DNA of 64,000 nucleotides from Tenodera sinensis. Taxonomy: Eukaryota; Arthropoda; Insecta; Mantodea; Mantidae. The stretch spans positions 121,470,735-121,534,734 of the forward strand of contig CM060963.1 of NCBI GenBank assembly GCA_030765045.1, read 5' to 3'. The position numbers were made by a program, and so were the translations under genes. Below the pieces are notes generated by a model, which saw only the letters and a list, made by a program, of their open reading frames with translations, was not told the origin of the DNA and made no database searches. Shown piece by piece: positions 22,059 to 32,072 of the stretch (positions are counted from its first letter, which is position 1; each line of letters opens with the position of its first letter).

Positions 22059-22098
22059 TATAAACAATTCATACCATATATGGTATGAATTGTTTATA
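22059..22098. repeat. Perfect 40-bp palindrome inside H2
   Basis: TATAAACAATTCATACCATA is followed immediately by its exact reverse complement, then a TA run. H3 has only the left half here, so this arose in this copy. Confidence 0.9.
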
Positions 22099-22954
22099 TA
22101 TATATATATGTAACTGTTAATATCTAAAACCGCTTAATCGATCACCATGAAATTTGACACGTATATGTATTTTTTCATGGAGAAAGTTTTTATGGTAACA
22201 ATTTTACTACACAATATATTACTTTCAAATGGTTTTCTACTTGCTTTTCTTTTTCGTAGCACATTCATATATCCCTTGTTTGCCCTTCAACATACAACTC
22301 ATATAATTTTCTATGATTGAAATATAAATGCAACGTATTACATTCACACAATTTGCTCTACTAATTCTTCCTTTACGAGACACAATCAGTCTTCTTTCGC
22401 TACTCGCCCTTCAACATACAATTCATACAATTTGCTATATGTTTGAAACAGAAATACAACATATTACATTCATACTATTTTCTCTACTCACGTTTGTTTT
22501 ACGTAACAATTTACATGTTATTCCCTATCGTTTATCAACTTCATACACACCAAAGCCTATACATATTGTATGTTGAAGAGTGAGTAAACTCCAAAACAGA
22601 TAGACCGATCACCATGAAAATTGACATATCCAAGTGTTTTCATGTATTTCCTAAGTGTTATGCAATGCCTTTTACTATGCAACGTATTACGTTCACATGG
22701 CTGTCTCTACTCCCTTTTCTTTTACCTAACACACTACTCCCTCTTCTAAAAACAATTCATACAATTTTCTATATGATTGAAACAGAAATACATAGTACAT
22801 TCACATGGCTTTATCAACCAGCTTTTCCTCCTGTAGTATTTGTTATTGTTCAACAGTGCTTTTGCTTAGTGTCGCTCCGGTGTTTTAATAAAAAATAAAG
22901 AAATAGTTAAAAAAGTAAAGTACTCACAATTGCTGTCAGGAGCACGACGAAAAG

Positions 22955-23460
22955 CATGATATGGAACAGCTGATGAAACAAATGTTAGCCAAGATGAACA
23001 TAATGGGAAATGAAATGAATTCTGGAATGCGGCAGAGCAAACAAATATGAAAGCAGAATTGGAAAAATGTAAACTATGGAATAGAAAACATGGGAACAAA
23101 AATGGGCAAAATGGAAACAAAATGGAAGCCAAATTGAAAATGTAAATTCCAAAACAGAAAAGATGAAGACGTGGATGTCCAATATGAAGGTAGATCTATC
23201 AAATAATATTAACGAGTGACTGGCCGGGGTTAAGGAAGCCATGGAAGAACTCGACGAAGATATGAAGGACCTTGGCCAACGTGTTAATGCCCTATTCATA
23301 TTCAAGATGCTCTCGGGCTTCGAGCCAGGTGTAGTGATGAAAAGACATCAACATTGTTAATGCCCTGGTGTCAATCGCAGCAACAAAGAACTGAACTCCA
23401 TAATGGAACAAATGCTCGACAAAAACCTCAAACTGGATGGATATCTGGGGTAGGCCTGCG
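22955..23460 (+). pseudogene. Gag-like coiled-coil remnant within the Helitron-like element (H2)
   Basis: Fragments in several frames read MEQLMKQMLAKMNIMGNEMN, then KMKTWMSNMKVDLSNNIN and GVKEAMEELDEDMKDLGQRV. Met/Lys/Glu-rich helices like these occur in LTR-element Gag N-termini, compare 3541-4259 of this window. Many stops are present. The same remnant is in H3 (43500-43910), so it was part of the family before these copies formed. Confidence 0.55.
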
Positions 23461-23972
23461 ATCAGTAGTAGACGTTTTACAGCTGAAATGATGGTGTTTA
23501 TGAAATATTTATATGAATTTCTATATCTGTTGTATCTCGGAAATGACTCTTAACAATTGTGACAAAAAGTTTTATATAATTAACATTCAGGTTTATTTAA
23601 ATAAGTATCTTTTTCCACAAAAAAAAAAAAAAGATTTCACAAAAACAGAGGCAAAAATTGTTGAGCGAAGCTCGGTCACCCAGGTACTATAATTTATCAG
23701 TGAACTATAGCCAGTATCATATGGCTATATATTTGTTTTTAAGCAAGAAACTATAATTTTTTTGTCTATACCATTATAATCGGTGCTTCTAAACCAAGTA
23801 CAGCAGTTATTTAGAAAAATCTCCATATAGCATTTTGAAACAAACTAGTTACAAACTTATATCCAGTATTACTGAATTAACAGGTAGTCACATAAAATAG
23901 TTTTGTCTAGGAATAAACTGAGTATATTTTATCTTCCTTTCATAGAAGTTTGAAAACAGTGTTGTTGTAATT

Positions 23973-24179
23973 AATTTAATTTAAAAGGTGAGTTAATTAA
24001 TAACACTGAACAACACTTACAACATATTTTTCCGGGATGCGTTTCGAAGGTTAACTTTCCTCCATTATCAACCGGACAATAACTGGGTTTCCATGGTGTT
24101 TCATGGTGCAGATGGTGATGCTTCTTCTGTTGTAAGTGTTGTTCAGTGTTATTAATTAACTCACCTTTTAAATTAAATT
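23973..24179. repeat. Foldback repeat with perfect 51-bp arms
   Basis: Arms at 23973-24023 and 24129-24179 are exact reverse complements around a 105-bp spacer. On the minus strand the spacer reads TTGATAATGGAGG, AAAGTTAA, CCTTCGAAACGCATCCCGG. This is a hammerhead-like arrangement with stem II GGAGG/CCTTC and GAAA, as in Penelope-like terminal repeats. It lies just left of the second coding exon. Confidence 0.8.
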
Positions 24180-24273
24180 GAGTATATTTTGTTTGAACTT
24201 TACTGATAATGATGGTGAGGATCTCAAATGTTATCCTGCATAATGAAAGAAATTATATAAATAAACCACATAC

Positions 24274-24357
24274 CTCCTTCTCCAGCCTAAGAGCAAGCTC
24301 ATGTCCAAATCCTGAGTCGCAACCTGTAATAAGGATGCCCTTACCGTGTAGGGAGAC
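24274..24357 (-). CDS. SDR9C dehydrogenase, second coding exon (cofactor-binding loop)
   Basis: An 84-bp exon of exactly 28 codons (phase 0 at both ends), flanked by TTTACAG acceptor and GTATGT donor on the minus strand. It encodes ILITGCDSGFG, the TGxxxGxG dinucleotide-binding loop (residues 73-80 of the spliced protein). The TGCDSGFG form is characteristic of the SDR9C group, which includes BDH1 and HSD17B2. This family oxidises or reduces hydroxy/keto substrates using NAD(P)(H). It is separated from the previous exon by about 21.4 kb and from the next by about 8 kb of repeat-rich intron. Confidence 0.9.
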
Positions 24358-25640
24358 CTGTAAAGTATTAATATGAGATAGAATTACTGTAAGTTTGTTC
24401 AAATAATAAAATAAATTTCTTATATGCACAATGCTTAATATTTGGTGATATGCTACAAGATATTCACCATTAAGTTTTTTCACTGTTAAGATAGAAATGT
24501 CCAAACATGTATATTGTGACAAGAGAATCAGGAAGTATGGACTTGTTGGTAAAGTATTAAAATTTGCCTACACTTGGAGTACTTTTATGGGTGTATCTTG
24601 AAGATTCTGTAGAATTATAGTACCTTTTGAAGAAAAAATAGAAAGTAGTATGTTTTATTAACTCATCTCATTTTACACCCTTATGCAAACAAATGGAAAG
24701 TAAATTTTAAATGAAAAAAGAAAGCCTATAATTGCATGCTAATATTTTGGGTTTGAGCATTGGACAGTCTTGCAGAAATGTATGGTGAGGAAGAAATTAA
24801 AATATTAGCTGTGCTAAAGTTCGAGACTTCCAGAGAAAAGACTGATAGAATAACAGAGATATCCATGAAACTGAAGGCAGGGTGTGCATTTTGTGGTTCA
24901 CTATGTGCTATAAAGATGATACTGCATTTCCTGGAAACCTACTGCTCCAAATGTGGAATCTGAGTGCTTGTAATCAACAAACTGAGAATACAGAAAAAAA
25001 TATAGTGAATTTTCTGTAATTTTAATATTTACCAGCTGGTGAATTACAAAGTTCTAAGAAAACTATCAAAATTGTTAAAAATTAGTTTTTCAAAGGTAAT
25101 TATTTTTATTTAATAAACCAAAGCGTTAAAATTTTTTCTGTTCCCCACATTCTTTTGAGAGTACCTACTTATCTATAGCAGAATAATATTTAAACTATCA
25201 AAATTTTGAAATCTTCATAGTGTGGAGCATTTCATGTATGCTGCATAAAAATGACTAGAAAATATAATGAATTTAAAGGTGTTAAAGATATTGCAATGGA
25301 AATTTTAAGGCACATTATTCCTTACATGCATTATAACTAATATGAATTTCAAAAAAAACTGCTAATAGTTGTGGAATTTAGAATGTTTACCTATGTGTAC
25401 CCATAACACGAGTTCAAAGTGCATACCAAACTTCACACATCACGCTATGCCACTGTTCAACACAGTTCTTGGAGGTCAGGGTTCTGGAAGGAAAATATCT
25501 GACTGCAGATAGCATAAATATACCCATTTAACAACCGTGCAGTCAAGCAACTGCCACTATTGTGGTGCTTCTAGCCTCACATTGATCTTCACCAATGCCA
25601 CCACTACTGTGCCAGCTGTGAAGTAACCAGCCAATTCACC
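24358..25640. other. Intron sequence, no supported feature
   Basis: First intron, left part. AT-rich. A 67-codon frame at 24760-24963 has no recognisable product. Confidence 0.4.
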
Positions 25641-25658
25641 AGCCAGGCCTTCTGCTCC

Positions 25659-26099
25659 GTGCATCCTTACAGGAAGACATTGTCTGTTCTGCCACCACAG
25701 CCACAACATCAGCTGCCAAAGCCATGTGCACCAGCACCAGCCACTGCTTCATCATCAACACCCTCAACTGGAGCAGCAACACAGGGTGCCATTCAAGATT
25801 TCCATGCTGAGCTTCTGAACATCAGCGCTTCCTTAGCTGCCCTGGAAGAGATCACTTCATCCATTGTTGACAAGCTTCAGGACTTGCAAGCAGCTCTCAA
25901 TGCAGAACACCTTTGTCAGGAGAGCACTACTGCTGAGCTGCACAGCATCACCACCAGCTTGCAAGCACTGACCAGTGTGTTGTGCTCAAGGAAGGATGAT
26001 GAAGGAACAACCTCTCTTTCCCTTTACCTATCCTTACCATCATCAGCCTTGAATACTCTAGTGCTGCAGTCAGGGCATTCTGTAATGGCTGCAGCCTAG
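25659..26099 (+). pseudogene. Unidentified Pro/Ser/Thr-rich to coiled-coil reading frame
   Basis: 146 codons, GC-richer than the surroundings. Residues 1-50 are rich in Pro, Gln, Ala and Ser (for example PQPQHQLPKP). Residues 50-115 look amphipathic: IQDFHAELLNISASLAALEE and VDKLQDLQAALNAEHL. A Cys-rich stretch (NCHYCGASS) can be read just upstream with a stop between. It could be an ORF1/Gag N-terminus of a retroelement, but no partner domain is nearby. I do not recognise it. Confidence 0.3.
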
Positions 26100-26223
26100 G
26101 ACCCTACCTTACACCTGCTCTCACCCACTGGGGGCAGCCTTCTAAACTTATATGCAAACTTATGCGGGTGCTTACATGGGACTGCACAAACCTTATCCTA
26201 ATCCTCTCAAAAATTTTGTGCAG

Positions 26224-26257
26224 GCAAACTTTGACAGGTAGAACCAGAACTGAAAAA
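26224..26257 (-). mobile_element. Fragment of SINE family 1
   Basis: GCAAACTTTGACAGGTAGAA followed by CCAGAACTGAAAAATTC matches the region just before the tail of family 1 in minus orientation. Confidence 0.6.
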
Positions 26258-26298
26258 TTCTATTTTTCAAAGCTATTAATTTGTTTGTATATTAACTC

Positions 26299-26575
26299 AC
26301 TTTCTCCAGTTTCCCCCACCACTCATTCCAACAATTGCTCCATCTTCACCTTTCAAATCATCCATTTCACCTGAATTTCATATCGTCGTCTTCCTCAGTA
26401 TCATATCTGGAGTTGGGCTGATCACCTGCTTCCAGGTCTTCACTCTGTCCAGTCCATAGATTCATCTGTTCCCTGACAGGCATTTGACCATAGGCACAGA
26501 CTTGTAAGTCCTAGGGAGTGTAAGTCCTACATAAGCAGAGGGTGACCAGATAAAGAAGAAGAAGAAGTATTTTGT
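26299..26575 (+). mobile_element. tRNA-derived SINE family 2, 5'-truncated copy
   Basis: The body matches the minus strand of 12169-12480: CTCCAGTTTCCCCCACCACT, AATTGCTCCATCTTCACC, then TCCATAGATTCATCTGTTCC and the AGTCCTACATAAG end. It closes with a GAA run (26561-26575). The tRNA-like head is missing. Confidence 0.7.
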
Positions 26576-26627
26576 TGCCTCAGTATTACACAGCAGTAAC
26601 TCAAGAGCCATAGTTTCAAGATATTGG

Positions 26628-27076
26628 TGCAGTTTTTAACGAAATCGGCTGAGCTATGAGACTCGTTTTCTATCTACAAGGTCGTGGTAACAGATGGAAT
26701 GCATATATCAATGTTTCTTTATCACAATGTATTTATTTATTAACACTTCGATATTTTACACTCTCAGCACCATATTAAATACTCAAAAACCTTTACACTT
26801 TTTTTTAATTTAGTTGAATTTATGCTGGAAGAAAGTTTGGTGAAAGTTCCATGTTCACACGCTACCAAAACACGTCTTATCACCTTGAACATATAGACGC
26901 TACTGAATCGTTTCTTGGCGTCGCTTTTACACGACACTCCGCCATTTTGTCTTCATCCGCCGTATTCATCCGCGCAAATAGTTTATATTATGGAACACAA
27001 ACAATTCTAATATTTATACACTTTTAACAAACATTTATATGAACGATTTTCTGTTGGGGTCTAATATTCTGTCTCA
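26628..27076 (-). repeat. 3' LTR of the gypsy element
   Basis: Matches 34577-35037 except for a gap of about 13 bp and a few substitutions (for example CTGTTGGGG versus CTATTGGGG). On the minus strand it begins TGAGACAGAATATTAG and ends CTGCA. Confidence 0.9.
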
Positions 27077-27097
27077 TATGCCCCTTGTTTTGTTTTT
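27077..27097 (-). promoter_or_regulatory. Polypurine tract
   Basis: Minus strand AAACAAAACAAGGGGCATA directly precedes the 3' LTR start TGAGAC, as expected for plus-strand priming. Confidence 0.65.
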
Positions 27098-28149
27098 CAA
27101 GTTGTCACCTATATTTACAATCTTGAAACACAATACAATACTTCTCCCTACTCCTCTGATTCAATCACTTTGTACAATATTTTTTTCTTTTCTTTACAGT
27201 CTTCTTCGCTGTTTGTCTTTGTCTTTTGTTTTGGCATGATACAGCATGTCTTTATAAATTTCACATATTCAATTACTACACAATATATGTTCAGTTATTA
27301 TACAATACATATTCAGTTATTATACAATACATATTCAGTTATTGTACAACACATATTCAGTTCTTATATAACACATACTCAGTTATTGTACATTTGACAT
27401 TGACACAAATATAATTTAAGTGCATCATGGTTTATTATGTGGTTTTTGACTTATATTCTTTGTTATTAGGAGAGAAAAACAGGATACAAATTTTGAGCTA
27501 ATGATTATGATCATGTTTATGGCAATATTTTATTCAGTTCTTTGCCTTCTTTGTCTTGTAAGTTTATTATGTATAGGTTGGTTATTGAGTCGGTTCTTAA
27601 ACTCTGATGTTACTAATGGTACCATTTTTCTTAATTGGGTTCTTATTCATTATTATTTGGTTCAATATTTCTTCGAGCTTAGCATTGGCTATATCCATCT
27701 TAATTCATGGGCATTGCTTTTCTGATTATGGTTTTTCTTACTTCACTAATTGCCACCTCTTTGTCTCTTATTTCTATAAGAGAAAACTTCTATACTTATA
27801 ATTATTCTGCAATTGTATTATTTTTCTTCTCAATTCACCCTCGACATCTTTGTGTCGAAATATTATATCTTTGTCATCGTAATTGATTCCTTTTTATTTT
27901 TGTCCCTGACATCCTTATGTCAAAAACATATTATCTTCCGTCGCTATAATTCATTTCTTTAATGACAATTAGTGTACTCATCTGTCTTTGTTGACAATGC
28001 TCTTTGTGGTCAATATAGCCAATGACTATGTTGATTTTCTTTCTTGTTGTATTTTCTAATCTGAACATAATTTTCTATAAGTAACCCATTAAAAATTGTT
28101 ATTTTCCATCGTCTCTACTATTCCTGCCTTACATATTTGTTGGCAAAGA
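27098..28149 (-). other. Non-coding 3' region of the gypsy element with a 22-bp minisatellite
   Basis: AT-rich region between integrase and the 3' LTR. At about 27270-27390 a unit of TTCAGTTATTATACAATACA plus two bases recurs about five times. No env-like frame was recognised on the minus strand. Hydrophobic plus-strand frames (27501-27801) are antisense and compositional. Confidence 0.7.
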
Positions 28150-28764
28150 CTATTTGGTCCTTTCTCTGTATGGCTTTAATTTATTTTTATGGTATCTTCC
28201 TACCAACTTGCCATTTGTATTCTGTAGCTCATACGTGTGGTCACCCAGCTGTTTTGTTATGACCAGTGGTCCAGTGTACAATAGCTCCATCTTTCCAGAC
28301 CTTTTCTCAGATGCCTTGGATGCTTTGTGGCTTTTTAAGAGCACCTTTTCTCCAATTTGTGGGGACCATTTCCTGACGAATCTTTTTACCTTGTTCCTCC
28401 CTTTTTCAGCCTTTTGCTGTAATCTTCTGAATGCCAATTGACATTTTTCCCTCTCTGACAATTCCCTTTGAGCAGCCATCGTAGTGTCAATGTCAATTGT
28501 CAATCTCTTGGGTTTCGTGTTGGTCATCAATTCGATTGGGGCGAACTTGGTCGTGGGGTTCACCGAATGGTTAATCACCTCCTCTATGTACCCACATTTT
28601 TCCGTCCAGGAAGTGTGGTCTCTGTGGCAAAGTAGGCGGAAATATATGCTTATATCCCTCATGGTTCTCTCAGTCGGGTTTCCTTGGGGATAATACGCTG
28701 AGGAATAGTACAATTTTATTCCTAATGTTCTTAAGGTGTTCTGGAATAACTTACTCTTATGCAT
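28150..28764 (-). pseudogene. Integrase catalytic end and C-terminal domain
   Basis: 204 codons: YYSSAYYPQGNPTERTMRD is the end of the DDE core (the Glu of NPTERT). Then come TSWTEKCGYIEEVINHSV and the C-terminal module with GPLVITKQLGDHTYEL, a GPY/F-type motif. It joins the preceding frame after a frameshift near 28760, where CILSRQCNNA replaces the expected second-Asp region. Confidence 0.9.
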
Positions 28765-29740
28765 TGTTGCATTGTCGCGATAGAATACATTTTATCCTCC
28801 CATATTTTGGGATGTAGTCCTTGACGATTTTATCTAGGCAAGTTCTGCTTTTAATGTTCTTAATGGGGTATATTTTAGTGAATTTTGTGAAAACATCAAA
28901 CATGACAAAGATGTATCTGTTTCCATCTTTCCCCCTTGGTAGCTCTCCATGCTCGTCAATACACACCAATGCATTTTTCTCGTTCCTCACGATGGATTGT
29001 GGAACGACATCGTATCTTACATTAATTGGCTTGGCCTTCTGACATAGGTCGCATGAGGAAATTAACTTCCTGACTTTCTTGCCAAGATGTTTGATGTACA
29101 ATACTTCCTCAATTGCAAGCATTGTTCTCTCAGTACCAGAGTGAAGCATTGAGTGGTGGAATGCCAAAATGACCCTGTCCTGTAAGGAATTTGGTACCAT
29201 CATTTTCCACTTCCTTACGTCGCGACCATGTAATTTAAATAGGATGTTCCTAAATTTGCCTATCTTGGCTTCCAGTTTTGGTACTATGTCTGGAGCCTTG
29301 TCGAATAGCCTCTTCAATTCAGGGTCTTCTTGTTGTAGCTTCGCTATGTTTTTGAAGTCTTGTAAGATTTCGTTGCTTTCTTTACTATTTATCTGCATGA
29401 TTTTAATTTCATGGTGTGGATTGTATATCGTCTCGGGTATGTGACTCTCCGACCTTAACCTTGACAATAAGTCACTAAAGATGTTCTCCTTGCCCGGGAT
29501 ATGTTTGACCTCTATGTCGTGTGATGTTATTTTGTGTATGTACCTTGAGATTTTGGAGTTGGTTAGCTTGCATTTTTGAATGAAGGACAGGCTTACGTGA
29601 TCCGTATATATAATTATTTTATAATGATATATATATTGCCTGAACTTTTGTAACGCAAAATGGATTGCACCTATTTCTAATTCTGTTATGCAGGCATTGG
29701 CTTCTATCTTGTTTAGAAATCTAGAAGCTGTGGCAATCAC
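28757..29740 (-). pseudogene. RNase H and integrase N-terminal/core region
   Basis: 327 codons. RNase H: IYTDHVSLSF and HIPGKENIFSDLLSR. Integrase zinc-binding HHCC: HHSMLHSGTERTM with ISSCDLCQKAK. Core: LVCIDEHGELPRGKDG, where the usual D-x-x-GPLP is altered to DEHGELP, followed by YIFVMFDVFTKF. The altered residues and the frameshift at the right end suggest loss of function. Confidence 0.9.
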
Positions 29741-29811
29741 ATGTTTGTTGCCATCTGCATCTTCTTGTGCTAATATTGCTCCATATGAGTGCGCACTAGC
29801 ATCGGTGTATA

Positions 29812-30183
29812 TTAGAAAAGGTGAATTTGGATCCGGTCGTTCCAGGAGAATACTGTGCTTGAAAAGTTCTTTGATATTCTCAAGGCCACCTGGTGTTCAG
29901 CATTCCATTCCCACTTAGTATCCTTTTTCAACAGTTCTCTAAGGGGTACTAATTCCTTAGCGTAGTTGACCACAAATTTTGACTGGTACTGTAAAATGCC
30001 CAGAAACCTCCTCAACTGTTTCAAGTTACGTGGGGGTGGTATATGCTCTATGGCCTTGACCCTCTCCGGATTAGGTTGTATACCATCAGGCGTAATGATG
30101 TGGCCTAGAAATTCTGCCTCTTTGACGAAAAATTCACACTTTTCCAAATTTAGGGTCATGTTGCTTTCCTGGAACTTGGACAA
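29812..30183 (-). pseudogene. Reverse transcriptase thumb and connection
   Basis: Contains NLEKCEFFVKEAEFLGHII, PPPRNLKQLRRFLGILQYQ and ELVPLRELLKKDTKW, all typical of Ty3/gypsy RT after YVDD. It follows an in-frame TAA at about 30226. Frame is lost near 29860 before RNase H. Confidence 0.9.
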
Positions 30184-30225
30184 TACATAATCTATGTGAT
30201 GTAAGTGTGACTCGGGATTCTTGCT

Positions 30226-30852
30226 CTATATTAAAAAATCGTCAACATATTGCGTTACAAAAGCCTCGATAGTATCCCCAAAAACTTTGTCTAGAGCCCT
30301 CAGTAGTGCACTGCTACTGGTCGATAATCCAAAGGCACATTTTAAAAAATGGTACACCTTTCCTTTGTGCAAGAAACAGGTATATTTCCTGACATCTGGA
30401 TGAAGAGGAATTTGCCAGAATGATGCTGTCAAGTCAAGACTTGTAAAATGTTGACCTCCCTTCAATTTCGATATCAGTTGGTCTACCCCCTCAGGCCTGT
30501 AATGATCTGGCAAGGTATGTGCATTTATCTTCCTTGCGTCGATGGTCATCCTCAATTTTCCCTCTTTTTTATGGACCCATACCACTGGATTCACATAACA
30601 TGAGTCTGACGGCTCTATTATTCCGTTCACTAACGTTTTCTGGATCACTCTGTCAGCTTCCTCCCTGATGGAGTTGGGGATGGGCCTGGATTTATGTGAA
30701 TAGGGGGTGATATCTTTTACTGTAAAAGTATGTACGTACTTATTACACGTACCTGGCTTTTTATTAAAAACTTTCCTGTTTTTAATCAATATTTTTCTAA
30801 GTTTGTTCCTTTCCTCTTCAGAGATGCCATGTGCCCCCCCAGACCTTCTCAT
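30226..30852 (-). pseudogene. Reverse transcriptase fingers and palm
   Basis: 208 codons including NPVVWVHKKEGKLRMTIDAR, FTSLDLTASFWQIPL, FGLSTSSSALLRALD and the catalytic TQYVDDFLI, immediately followed by TAA. The stop right after the active site separates this from the thumb. Otherwise it is well conserved. Confidence 0.92.
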
Positions 30853-31305
30853 CGATTAGCTGTGACATCGGTTCTTCTCCATCTGTTGGTAGTGGTTCAG
30901 GTTGGTAGTTGTCCGAGGTAACATACTCGTCTTCTGTGCAGATCCAATGGCTGCAAACATTAGTTTCCTCCTCGCTTGTCCAACCTGTTTTCTCCTTACT
31001 TACCCTCAGATCTACCAACCTATTCTTGTGGACATTGATGTTCTCCACAAAGAATTGTTCATCCGGATGGATCCCTGTCTGGTCTGGTTCCTCCTGGCAT
31101 GTTTCTTCCTCCAGGAACTTCGCAGTGCATTCTGAGGTTCCTTCCTTAATAATGAATTCATGTAGGTCATAATTAACCACCGACCTCCAAAGATTAAGCA
31201 AATCACTGTCAATGATTAGGGTAGCTGTTAGTCTAGGTATTACCAGGGCAATAAAATCGAACTTCCAACTTCCGATTTCTATTACCAGTCTTACCTGGTA
31301 TTTAT
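30818..31305 (-). pseudogene. Protease-RT linker of pol
   Basis: Starts after the MITE with YQVRLVIEIGSWKFDFIALV and PRLTATLIIDSDLL, the retropepsin C-terminal half. It then runs into an acidic spacer (HPDEQFFVENINVHKNRLV) with Glu/Thr-rich sequence to 30818, overlapping the RT frame. Confidence 0.75.
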
Positions 31306-31306
31306 A

Positions 31307-31770
31307 GGTCGCGCGTTACTTCTTGACGAATGAAAATTTTATATGAAAGGTTGAATGCGAGTCTCTACTCAGCTTTTGCGGGAACGAGAGAGAGGAGGTA
31401 CAGTCTGCAGTGAGATGACGCGCATGCTTCTGAGCTGAAGTAGTACAACACTACAAATCAATTTATGACACTTGCAGTAATATCAGCCACACGTATTATA
31501 CACTATACCTCTATAACTGTTTCCACTTAACTTTCTTGCATTTATTCTATTCCCGACATCTCTCCCTCGTCTGAATTGCTATTTTCGTTGCATGCATACA
31601 TACATCCGTACCGCACAAAACTTCTGCAGTCGACTGTATACACAAACGTGACAGAGGAAAACAGAGGTTTCTGTTATCGTAGCATAAACATTTGCTGACC
31701 TGTTTATTAAGGGTAGGCTCACTCATTGGATTTCTGCTCAAGGTCATTCGTCAAGAACGAACGCGCAACC
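31307..31770. mobile_element. MITE with GGTCGCGCG termini inserted in the gypsy protease gene
   Basis: 464 bp. Left end GGTCGCGCGTTACTTCTTGA and right end (reversed) GGTTGCGCGTTCGTTCTTGA continue to CGAATGA, giving 27-bp inverted repeats with 3 mismatches. TATA flanks both sides (31303-31306 and 31771-31774), so the target is TA or TATA. It has no transposase; the superfamily is uncertain. Confidence 0.88.
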
Positions 31771-32072
31771 TATAACATGTTCCTTTTTCTTGCCAATTGC
31801 TGTGCTGCAATACACTCCACACACAGGCAAGAATTCAGCATTTCTCTTAGTTATTAATTCCTGGAATAGCTGTTCGTCACATACTGATGTGCTGGCTCCT
31901 GTATCAATCATCGCTGGCAATTCGATACCCCATACCTTCAGCCTAATCATTGGTGGATTGGTTATTTCCTTTCTTTCACTTGCCTGTCTTCTCAAGGTAC
32001 CTACATTATATTGGTCAATATTGCCCCTACTGCCACACAGGTCAACTTCCGGGACACAAAGTTGACTTGTAC
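31771..32072 (-). pseudogene. Aspartic protease start of pol
   Basis: In the frame one base back from gag: LSTSQLCVPEVDLCG and RRQASERKEITNPPMIRL, then the retropepsin active site ELPAMIDTGASTSVCDE. It is cut by the MITE at 31770 after KKEHVI. The DTGAS triad is intact. Confidence 0.85.

Larger units (their letters stand above)
21425..23687. mobile_element. Helitron-like element, copy H2
   Basis: Starts A|TCATATATATTTAAACGAGC and ends GAGCGAAGCTCGGTCACCCAGGTAC before T. Three zones are seen: the common leader (to about 21700), a few units of the 115-130 bp repeat, and a longer right part shared with H3. The right part contains a gag-like coding remnant (22955-23460) and the closing line TCGGAAATGACTCTTAACAATTG. 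No Rep/helicase. Confidence 0.7.

Noticed and set aside
22866..23305. Minus-strand frames of 88 and 106 codons (also 43432-43875)
   Set aside because: Antisense to the gag-like remnant, whose plus-strand helices make better sense.
27039..27801. Hydrophobic plus-strand frames that look like membrane proteins
   Set aside because: They lie antisense in the AT-rich 3' region of the gypsy element and reflect T-rich composition and a minisatellite.
27098..28149. An envelope gene in the gypsy element
   Set aside because: No minus-strand frame of suitable length, signal peptide or membrane anchor was found.
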